Origin: Nonomuraea indica
GTDB taxonomy: Bacteria > Actinomycetota > Actinomycetes > Streptosporangiales > Streptosporangiaceae
DNA length: 64,000 nt
Direction of reading: 5' to 3'
NCBI RefSeq assembly: GCF_002850745.1
Contig: NZ_KZ559478.1
Coordinates: 111,895-175,894, forward strand
The stretch's first letter is position 1, and every line of letters begins with the position of its first letter. Below the pieces are notes generated by a model that ran no database searches, was not told where the DNA came from, and worked only from the letters and a program-made list of their open reading frames with translations. The translations under genes and the position numbers were made by a program. This document shows, piece after piece, positions 58,084 through 64,000 of the stretch.

Positions 58084-59730
58084 GTGAACGACGGCCCGCT
58101 CATCGTCCAGTCGGACAAGACCCTGCTTCTCGAAGTCGACCATGACCGGGCCGACGAGTGCCGCAAGGCGATCGCGCCGTTCGCGGAGCTCGAGCGCGCG
58201 CCCGAGCATGTGCACACCTACCGCGTCACGCCGCTCGCGCTGTGGAACGCCCGTGCGGCGGGCCACGACGCCGAGCAGGTGATCGACGCGCTGATCGGCT
58301 ACAGCCGCTATCCGGTGCCGCACGCGCTGCTCGTCGACATCGCCGAGACCATGGCCCGGTACGGCCGGCTCAGGCTGGAGAAGCACCCGGTCAGCGGCCT
58401 GGTCCTGACCTCCACCGACCGGGCCGTGCTGGAGGAGGTGCTGCGCTCCAAGAAGATCCAGCCGATGCTGGGCGAGCGCCTGGGCGCCGACTCGGTGATC
58501 GTGCACCCGAGCGACCGGGGCAACGTCAAGCAGGCGCTGCTCAAGCTCGGCTGGCCGGCCGAGGACCTGGCCGGTTACGTGGACGGCGAGCACCACCCGA
58601 TCAAGCTGGCGCAGGAGGGCTGGTCGCTGCGGCCCTACCAGCAGGCCGCCGCCGACGCGTTCTGGCACGGCGGTTCCGGCGTGGTGGTGCTGCCCTGCGG
58701 CGCCGGCAAGACGATCGTCGGGGCGGCGGCGATGGCCCACGCCCAGGCCACCACACTGATCCTGGTCACCAACACGGTCAGCGCCCACCAGTGGAAGCAG
58801 GAACTGATCAGGCGGACCTCGCTGACGGAGGACGAGATCGGCGAGTACTCCGGCTCCAAGAAGGAGATCCGGCCCGTCACCATCGCCACCTACCAGGTGA
58901 TGACGACCCGGCGGAAGGGCGTCTACAGCCATCTGGAGCTGTTCGACGCGCGCGACTGGGGGCTCATCGTCTACGACGAGGTGCACCTGCTGCCCGCGCC
59001 GATCTTCCGGATGACGGCCGACCTGCAGGCGCGCAGGCGGGTCGGGCTGACGGCGACGCTGGTGCGCGAGGACGGCCGCGAGGGCGACGTGTTCTCGCTG
59101 ATCGGCCCCAAGCGCTACGACGCGCCGTGGAAGGAGATGGAGCACCAGGGCTGGATCGCACCGGCCGACTGCGTCGAGGTGCGGGTCACGCTCACCGACG
59201 AGGAGCGGCTCGCGTACGCGATGGCCGAGCAGGAGGAGCGCTACCGGTTCTGCTCCACCACGCCGTCCAAGACGCGCGTCACCGAGGCGCTGGTGCGCCG
59301 CCACCTGGGCGAGCAGGTGCTGGTCATCGGCCAGTACATCGACCAGCTCGACGAGCTGGGCGAGCACCTGAACGCGCCGGTCATCAAGGGCGAGACGCGG
59401 ATCAAGGAGCGCGAGCGGCTCTACCAGGCCTTCCGCGACAAGGAGATCCAGGTGCTGGTCGTCTCCAAGGTGGCCAACTTCTCCATCGACCTGCCGGAGG
59501 CGTCGGTGGCCATCCAGGTGTCGGGCACGTTCGGGTCACGCCAGGAGGAGGCCCAGCGGCTGGGCCGGGTGCTGCGCCCCAAGTCGGGCGGCGGGGGCGC
59601 GCGCTTCTACACGGTCGTCAGCCGCGACACGGTGGACCAGGAGTTCGCGGCGCACCGGCAGCGGTTCCTGGCCGAGCAGGGGTACGCGTACCAGATCATC
59701 GACGCGGACGACGTGCTCGACGAGGTCTGA
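58084..59730 (+). CDS. XPB/ERCC3-type DNA helicase
   Basis: 548 residues, superfamily 2. An N-terminal damage-recognition-like domain (residues 1-170) precedes motif Q/I WSLRPYQQAAADAFW and VVLPCGAGKTIVGAA, motif II IVYDEVHLLPA (DEVH), motif III GLTATLVREDGRE, which includes the XPB Arg-Glu-Asp (RED) motif, and motif VI EEAQRLGRVLRPKSG. It would unwind DNA 3' to 5' in nucleotide excision repair. GTG 58084 is preceded by GGAAGGAAAG. Its functional partner is probably the helicase-associated protein at 53703. Confidence 0.95.
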   Translation: MNDGPLIVQSDKTLLLEVDHDRADECRKAIAPFAELERAPEHVHTYRVTPLALWNARAAGHDAEQVIDALIGYSRYPVPHALLVDIAETMARYGRLRLEKHPVSGLVLTSTDRAVLEEVLRSKKIQPMLGERLGADSVIVHPSDRGNVKQALLKLGWPAEDLAGYVDGEHHPIKLAQEGWSLRPYQQAAADAFWHGGSGVVVLPCGAGKTIVGAAAMAHAQATTLILVTNTVSAHQWKQELIRRTSLTEDEIGEYSGSKKEIRPVTIATYQVMTTRRKGVYSHLELFDARDWGLIVYDEVHLLPAPIFRMTADLQARRRVGLTATLVREDGREGDVFSLIGPKRYDAPWKEMEHQGWIAPADCVEVRVTLTDEERLAYAMAEQEERYRFCSTTPSKTRVTEALVRRHLGEQVLVIGQYIDQLDELGEHLNAPVIKGETRIKERERLYQAFRDKEIQVLVVSKVANFSIDLPEASVAIQVSGTFGSRQEEAQRLGRVLRPKSGGGGARFYTVVSRDTVDQEFAAHRQRFLAEQGYAYQIIDADDVLDEV

Positions 59731-59764
59731 CGCTGCGGGGCGGGCGGGAGCGGCAGGGCGCGGC

Positions 59765-59791
59765 CCGGCCGCTCACTTCCCGAGCGGCCGG
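59765..59791 (+). terminator. 10-bp perfect-stem terminator after the XPB gene
   Basis: CCGGCCGCTC (59765-59774), loop ACTTCCC, GAGCGGCCGG (59782-59791). It begins 35 bases after the stop. The rest of the 236-base gap is comparatively AT-rich and otherwise shows no feature. Confidence 0.75.
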
Positions 59792-59966
59792 ACCCTGGCG
59801 CCTGTCACGTCCAGGAGACTCCGCGGGCCGTCGACAATCGAACCACCCCCCTCACATCAGTGATTCCGCCGCCGCAACCGAACCGCCTGCGACATACCCC
59901 CATGATCCGGCAATCCCACCTACTATGCCCAAATTTCGCGGTATTGCCAGGGATCTCCAAGGTTGG

Positions 59967-60311
59967 TCATTTCGCCAGGAGACCGCCCACGAACAGCACC
60001 GCCACGGCGGCCACCCAGACGACCACGGCCGCCCCCATGACCCGGGTGAACACGGCCGGATCGCGCCGCGACCGGGGCACCAGCCACGCGGCGGCCGTGC
60101 AGCAGGCCGCCAGCACCGCGAACAACCCCGACACGGCCGAGACCGTGCCGAGCCGCCGCGAGCAGTCGGCCGGCGCCTCCCCACCCGCGCAGAACGCCTC
60201 CAGCCCCCACCCGGCGAACACCGAAAGCCCCCACAGAGCGGCCAGCAGGAAGCCGGCGATCGTCGGGATGATCGGCGAGAAGCCCAGGCGGACACGTCCC
60301 ACGGCCTTCAC
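59967..60311 (-). CDS. three- to four-TM membrane protein, unknown function
   Basis: 114 residues. Membrane helices at about 13-33 (IIPTIAGFLLAALWGLSVFA), 57-77 (VSAVSGLFAVLAACCTAAAW) and 92-112 (MGAAVVVWVAAVAVLFVGGLL). A Cys pair sits in the first loop (AFCAGGEAPADCSRRLG). The start is GTG 60311. It is divergent from the HelD-like helicase gene and convergent with XPB. No family recognised. Confidence 0.72.
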   Translation of the reverse strand: MKAVGRVRLGFSPIIPTIAGFLLAALWGLSVFAGWGLEAFCAGGEAPADCSRRLGTVSAVSGLFAVLAACCTAAAWLVPRSRRDPAVFTRVMGAAVVVWVAAVAVLFVGGLLAK

Positions 60312-60414
60312 CTACCCGGGGTAAATCCGGTGGAAGCCTCTGCAGGGCCGCACTAGACTGACCGATTCGCTACCGGTTACCCACCTCGTTCACTCCGCAG
60401 GGAGGCGCTTTCGC

Positions 60415-62412
60415 ATGCCCGCACACCAGTTGGCACCCGACATACCCACCGACGTCCTCGCCGCCGAGCAGGCCCACCTGGCCGAGGCGCGCGCCGCGCT
60501 CAAGGCCATGCGCGCCCACGCCCAGTCGCTGTCCGCCGACGCCGCCGGCGACTGGGTCTCCCAGCAGATCCTCCAGTCGCTGCTCGACCAGCGGGTGGCC
60601 GCGCTCGCCGACCACCCCGACACGCCGCTGTTCTTCGGCCGCCTCGACCGCGAGGCCGGCGACGACCTGCCCGGCGTCATCCACGTCGGCCGCCGCCATG
60701 TGCACGACGGCAACAGCCGCCCCCTCGTCGTCGACTGGCGCGCCCCGGTCTCACGGGCCTTCTACCAGGCCAGCCCCGCCGACCCGATGGGCGTCGTACG
60801 GCGGCGCCGCTTCGGCTACCACGGCGGCGCGCTGACCGCGTTCGAGGACGAGCCGCTCACCGAGGGCGGCCAGATCGGTCCTTCCCGCATCCTCACCGAG
60901 GAGATCGAGCGCCCCCGCACCGGCCCGATGCGCGACATCGTGGCCACCATCCAGCCCGACCAGGACGAGATCGTCCGCTCGACGCTCGGCCAGACCGTCT
61001 GCGTCCAGGGTGCTCCCGGCACCGGGAAGACCGCTGTGGGCCTGCACCGGGCCGCCTACCTGCTGTTCACGCACCGCGAGCGGCTGGCCCGGTCCGGCGT
61101 GATGATCGTGGGCCCCAACCGGGCGTTCCTGTCGTACATCTCCTCGGTGCTCCCGGCGCTCGGCGAGGTGAAGGTCGACCAGACGACGGTGGCGGGCCTG
61201 CTCGGCGAGCACGCCGCCGCCGAGGACCCGGCGGTCTCCACGGTCAAGGGCGACGCCCGGATGGCCAAGGTGCTGGAGCGAGCGCTGTGGCTGCACATCG
61301 TCAAGCCCGAGGAGGGACTGGTCTACTCCAGGGGCGCCCACCGCTTCCGCGTCGCCGACTACGAGGTGCGTGAGATCGTCGCCTCGCTGCGCGGCACCAC
61401 CCGCTACGCTCCCGGCCGGGCGGCGCTGGCCCAGCGGCTGGCGCACCAGGTCCTGGTCCGGATGGAACAGCGCGGCGACTCGCCCGACGACCGGGTGCAG
61501 GACGCCGTGGCCCGCTCCAAGCCGGTCAAGCAGCTCGTCGACGCGGTCTGGCCGAAACTGGTGCCCGAGCAGGTGCTCTTCCGGCTGCTGTCCGACGCCG
61601 ACTTCCTCGCCCTCGCGGCCAGGACCGACCTGACGCCCGACGAGCAGCGACTGCTGCTGTGGCCCAAGCCGTACCGGGGGTGGAAGTCGGCGAAGTGGTC
61701 GGCGGCCGACGCGGCGCTCCTCGACGAGCTGGCCGACCTCATCGAGCGCACGCCGTCGCTCGGCCACCTGGTCGTGGACGAGGCGCAGGACCTGTCGGAG
61801 ATGCAGCTGCGCGCGCTCGGCCGGCGCTGCCGCAACGGCTCGGCCACCGTGCTGGGCGACCTCGCCCAGGGCACCACGCCGTGGTCGGCCCGCTCGTGGC
61901 GGACCGTGCTGGAGCACCTCGGGCAGGACGGCGAGGTCACGGAGCTGACGCTGGGCTTCCGCGTGCCGCGCGAGGTGCTCGACTACGCCGCCCGGCTGCT
62001 GCCGTCGATCGCCCCCGACCTGGCCGCCCCCCGCTCGCTGCGTCCCGGCGCCGGTTCGCTGTCCGTACGGCAGGGCGGCGAGGTGGCCGCGGCCGTGCGC
62101 GAGGCGCTGGCCCGCGAGGGTTCGATCGGCCTGATCGTGCCGGACGCCATGACCGGCGAGGTGTCACGCTCGCTCGACGGCATCGCCCACGCCGTCCTCG
62201 GCCCCGACTCGACCGAGGAGCACCGGCTGCTGGTCGTCCCGGCGAGCCTGGCCAAGGGTCTGGAGTACGACCACGTCATCGTGGTGGAGCCGGCCGACAT
62301 CGTCGAGGCCGAGCCGCGCGGGCTGGCCCGGCTCTACGTGGTGCTGACCCGCGCGGTCACCACGCTGACGGTGCTGCACGCCAAGCCGCTGCCGCCCCAG
62401 CTCGCCTCCTGA
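60415..62412 (+). CDS. HelD-like helicase/RNA polymerase-recycling ATPase (class II)
   Basis: 665 residues, UvrD/Rep-like superfamily 1. A helical N-terminal arm (residues 1-50) and FFGRLDREAGDDLPGVIHVG, VDWRAPVSRAFYQASPADP and the Walker A segment QGAPGTGKTAVGLHRAAYLL are as in HelD. Walker B is LVVDEAQDLSEMQL; ELTLGFRVPREVLDYA and KGLEYDHVIVVEPADI are the later helicase motifs. In actinobacteria HelD releases stalled RNA polymerase from DNA, and HelR forms give rifamycin tolerance. I see no rifamycin-associated promoter element upstream. GGGAGG at 60400-60405 supports ATG 60415. Confidence 0.92.
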   Translation: MPAHQLAPDIPTDVLAAEQAHLAEARAALKAMRAHAQSLSADAAGDWVSQQILQSLLDQRVAALADHPDTPLFFGRLDREAGDDLPGVIHVGRRHVHDGNSRPLVVDWRAPVSRAFYQASPADPMGVVRRRRFGYHGGALTAFEDEPLTEGGQIGPSRILTEEIERPRTGPMRDIVATIQPDQDEIVRSTLGQTVCVQGAPGTGKTAVGLHRAAYLLFTHRERLARSGVMIVGPNRAFLSYISSVLPALGEVKVDQTTVAGLLGEHAAAEDPAVSTVKGDARMAKVLERALWLHIVKPEEGLVYSRGAHRFRVADYEVREIVASLRGTTRYAPGRAALAQRLAHQVLVRMEQRGDSPDDRVQDAVARSKPVKQLVDAVWPKLVPEQVLFRLLSDADFLALAARTDLTPDEQRLLLWPKPYRGWKSAKWSAADAALLDELADLIERTPSLGHLVVDEAQDLSEMQLRALGRRCRNGSATVLGDLAQGTTPWSARSWRTVLEHLGQDGEVTELTLGFRVPREVLDYAARLLPSIAPDLAAPRSLRPGAGSLSVRQGGEVAAAVREALAREGSIGLIVPDAMTGEVSRSLDGIAHAVLGPDSTEEHRLLVVPASLAKGLEYDHVIVVEPADIVEAEPRGLARLYVVLTRAVTTLTVLHAKPLPPQLAS

Positions 62413-62414
62413 CC

Positions 62415-63080
62415 TCAGGGCCCGCCGATCGTGCGCAGCACGTCGTCGGGCACCACGAGGTCCGCCCGGTCCCGGGTGGTGGCGATCAGGTCGGCGTTGC
62501 GCTGGTCGGTCCCCATCACCCAGGCCACGGCCGCGTCGTGGTCCTTGCCGAACCTCTCGTGCCGGGCGACGAGGCGGCGCAGCCGCTCGCCGGAGTCGAG
62601 GGCGCAGTACCAGACCTCGTCCAGGCAGTCGCGCACCCGCCTCCAGTCGCCCCGGTCGAGCAGCAGGTAGTTGCCCTCGGTGACGACGAGCCGGGCCGCG
62701 CGGAACACCGGGATGCTCCCCGCGACCGGCTGCTCCAGCTCGCGCTCGAACGCGGGCGCGTAGACCACCTCGTCCTCGTCCTCGCGCAGCCGGCGCAGCA
62801 GGGCCGCGTACCCCGCCGCGTCGAAGGTGTCGGGCGCCCCCTTGCGGCCGCGCCGCCCCAGCCGGTCGAGCTCGACGTCGGCGAGGTGGAAGCCGTCCAT
62901 CGGCACGTACGCCACCCAGTCGGCGGCGTGGCCGGGCGGCGGGGCCTGCCGCAGCGCCCGCACCAGGTGCTCGGCCAGCGTCGACTTGCCGGCGCCCGGC
63001 CCACCGGTGATGCCGAGCACGGCCCGCCCGGGGCCGGTGACCAGACCGCGGGCGCGGGCCGCCAGGTCGTCCAGGGTCAT
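62415..63080 (-). CDS. P-loop nucleoside/nucleotide kinase-like protein (uridine-kinase fold)
   Basis: 221 residues. Walker A is VLGITGGPGAGKSTLAEHLV; then VAYVPMDGFHLADVELDRLG (the P-M-D-G-F-H substrate segment of uridine kinase/PanK-like proteins), GAPDTFDAAGYAALLRRLRE and VVTEGNYLLLDRGDW. It would phosphorylate a nucleoside, sugar or pantothenate-like substrate; which one cannot be told. ATG 63080 is used. It overlaps a tiny upstream frame by four bases (ATGA) and is convergent with the HelD-like gene. Confidence 0.87.
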   Translation of the reverse strand: MTLDDLAARARGLVTGPGRAVLGITGGPGAGKSTLAEHLVRALRQAPPPGHAADWVAYVPMDGFHLADVELDRLGRRGRKGAPDTFDAAGYAALLRRLREDEDEVVYAPAFERELEQPVAGSIPVFRAARLVVTEGNYLLLDRGDWRRVRDCLDEVWYCALDSGERLRRLVARHERFGKDHDAAVAWVMGTDQRNADLIATTRDRADLVVPDDVLRTIGGP

Positions 63081-63205
63081 CGGGCGCGGCCCACCCGCAG
63101 GCGGCCGCCGACGAAGGCGTGGGGGTGGCGGGCCGGCCCCAGCGTGCAAGGACGCGGTGCGGTCGAGGCGGCATCCGAGGCGGGCGCGGTGGTTCTCGCC
63201 GACAT
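63077..63205 (-). CDS. possible 42-residue leader gene before the kinase
   Basis: ATG 63205 opens MSARTTAPASDAASTAPRPC and continues to VGRAR with a TGA at 63079-63077, which overlaps the kinase start (ATGA). TAGGGT on the minus strand (63217-63212) ends six bases before the ATG. The protein is Ala/Pro/Arg-rich without a known motif. Translational coupling and the promoter spacing favour a real small gene, but composition alone could give this, so I rate it low. Confidence 0.35.
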   Translation of the reverse strand: MSARTTAPASDAASTAPRPCTLGPARHPHAFVGGRLRVGRAR

Positions 63206-63211
63206 GGCCAT

Positions 63212-63217
63212 ACCCTA
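63212..63217 (-). promoter_or_regulatory. -10 box TAGGGT for the kinase unit
   Basis: TAGGGT reads on the minus strand from 63217 and lies six bases before ATG 63205. If genuine, the kinase is expressed from a leaderless mRNA that begins with the small frame. Confidence 0.35.
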
Positions 63218-63349
63218 GCCGGTCGCCGTCCCGGCGCCCCGGCCGGACGGGCGCCGGCCCGCACCGGCGCGTGGACAGCCGCCGTACGGCGGCCGCGCTC
63301 CTAGGATGGCGGGAAAGACCACGCAAGGCCGTCAACGAAGGAGGACGTC

Positions 63350-63880
63350 GTGCCCGCACCGCTTCCGCACGAACACCTGCCGCCGGTCCCCGCCCTCACC
63401 GTCGAGAGCGGCGACATCATGGACGGGGAGAGGCTGGGAGACCTGCACGTCTTCAACGACTGGGGCATGACGGGCCAGAATCTCTCACCCGCCCTGCGCT
63501 GGTCCGGCGCTCCGGAGGGCACCCGCGGCTACGCCGTCACCTGCTTCGACCCCGACGCGCCCACCGGCAGCGGGTTCTGGCACTGGGTGCTGTTCGACAT
63601 CCCCGCCTCGGTCACCGAGCTGCCCACGGGCGCCGGCACTTCGCCGGAGTTCAAGGGCCTGCCGGAGGGCGCGACGCACGCGCGCAACGACTACGGCGTG
63701 AAGGCCTACGGCGGCGCCGCTCCTCCGCCCGGCGAGCCGCACCGCTACGTCTTCACGGTCCACGCCCTGAGCGTCGACCGGCTCGGCGTCGACTCCGACG
63801 CGAGCCCGGCGGTGGTCGGCTTCAACATCACCGCCAACACCCTGGCCCGCGGCCACATCATTCCCCACTTCGGCGTCTGA
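63350..63880 (+). CDS. YbhB/YbcL (PEBP/Raf kinase inhibitor-like) protein
   Basis: 176 residues with no signal peptide. Family signatures: LTVESGDIMDGERL, NLSPALRWSGAPEGTRGYAV, FDPDAPTGSGFWHWVLFDIP (the D-P-D-x-P and G-x-x-H-W binding-site residues), GVKAYGGAAPPPGEPHRYVF and a closing ARGHIIPHFGV. Members bind phospholipid-like or small anionic ligands; a physiological role in bacteria is not settled. AAGGAGG at 63339-63345 precedes GTG 63350. TAGGAT at 63302-63307 is a likely -10 box. Confidence 0.92.
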   Translation: MPAPLPHEHLPPVPALTVESGDIMDGERLGDLHVFNDWGMTGQNLSPALRWSGAPEGTRGYAVTCFDPDAPTGSGFWHWVLFDIPASVTELPTGAGTSPEFKGLPEGATHARNDYGVKAYGGAAPPPGEPHRYVFTVHALSVDRLGVDSDASPAVVGFNITANTLARGHIIPHFGV

Positions 63881-63884
63881 CCGT

Positions 63885-63994
63885 CCCCGCCACAGCCCTC
63901 CGCGCGCCGCCCGGCCGGAGCCCCGTACGGCACTGCCCGCCGCACGAGGCCCGGGACCTCCGGGAAGGCGCCTGCCGGCGGGGCTGTGGCGGGG
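63885..63994. repeat. 14-bp perfect inverted repeat around an 82-base GC-rich spacer
   Basis: CCCCGCCACAGCCC (63885-63898) is exactly inverted as GGGCTGTGGCGGGG (63981-63994). The spacer has no gene. It may be a long terminator of the PEBP gene or part of a larger inverted structure running beyond the window. Confidence 0.6.
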
Positions 63995-64000
63995 CGCCGC

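Noticed and set aside
59731..59966. Small coding frames in the gap after the XPB gene
   Set aside because: Candidate peptides on both strands have no start signals or family-like composition; only the 10-bp-stem terminator is supported.
60340..60414. Rifamycin-associated promoter element upstream of the HelD-like gene
   Set aside because: No long inverted repeat of the expected kind is present before 60415, so rifamycin induction is not supported.

Overview
The window is high-GC DNA (by eye above 70% G+C) with GTG starts, 1-4 base stop/start overlaps, ECF-type sigma factors, a class II HelD-like helicase, an XPB-type helicase and DUF2530/DUF3027 proteins. This points to an actinomycete chromosome. 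The gene set and many in-frame tandem repeats suggest Streptosporangiaceae (Nonomuraea-like), but the genus is a guess. I see no rRNA, tRNA, CRISPR array, insertion sequence, phage gene or origin. No gene-free stretch exceeds about 270 bases.

1-11.5 kb: a truncated secreted protein, an MFS exporter, a small membrane protein, a covalent-FAD amine oxidase, a secreted putative-Ig protein, and then an IclR regulator upstream of a compact aromatic-catabolism operon (homogentisate dioxygenase, an unrecognised 259-residue protein, fumarylacetoacetase). Next come an L,D-transpeptidase lipoprotein and an NfeD/SPFH pair. 11.7-14.3 kb: a two-gene module that looks like a toxin-antitoxin pair with its own operator, and a SigE-family sigma factor coupled to a membrane-anchored propeller-like protein. 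14.3-19.8 kb: a sugar ABC transporter (binding protein and two permeases), a Gfo/Idh/MocA oxidoreductase and a ROK repressor. 20-22.4 kb: threonine degradation (tdh-kbl), with a repeat-derived tail on Tdh. 22.4-28 kb: LysR, an HxlR/quinone-reductase pair, an HTH-TM-NBR1-like-Ig protein, a small secreted protein with a very strong terminator, and a second sigma factor coupled to a PASTA-like membrane protein.

28-35.8 kb, minus strand: an unbroken run of L-2-hydroxyglutarate oxidase, OmpR regulator, histidine kinase, a second OmpR regulator with a shortened receiver domain, and two dynamin-like GTPases. 35.9-45.7 kb: surface and transport genes (propeller protein with a PTER-repeat stalk, MATE and MFS exporters, MarR, NCS2 purine permease, DUF2530, tripeptidyl-aminopeptidase-like lipoprotein), an aldo/keto reductase and an N-terminally short RNA 2',3'-cyclic phosphodiesterase. 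46-60 kb: a large sacsin-type ATPase, DUF3027, an MFS protein, a cold-shock protein, a HAD phosphatase, TetR, and the helicase-associated/WYL protein plus XPB helicase pair. From memory, parts of this stretch resemble M. tuberculosis Rv0861c-Rv0883c. 60-64 kb: HelD-like helicase, nucleoside-kinase-like protein with a possible tiny leader gene, and a PEBP/YbhB protein.

Recurring themes are short in-frame tandem repeats (12, 13, 15, 33 and 72 bp units) in genes and gene ends, and TANNNT boxes 6-7 bases before start codons that suggest leaderless mRNAs. The best candidates for undescribed biology are the HicA-like/HTH pair with its half-site operator, the unknown middle gene of the homogentisate operon, and the regulator-kinase-regulator-GTPase-GTPase array.
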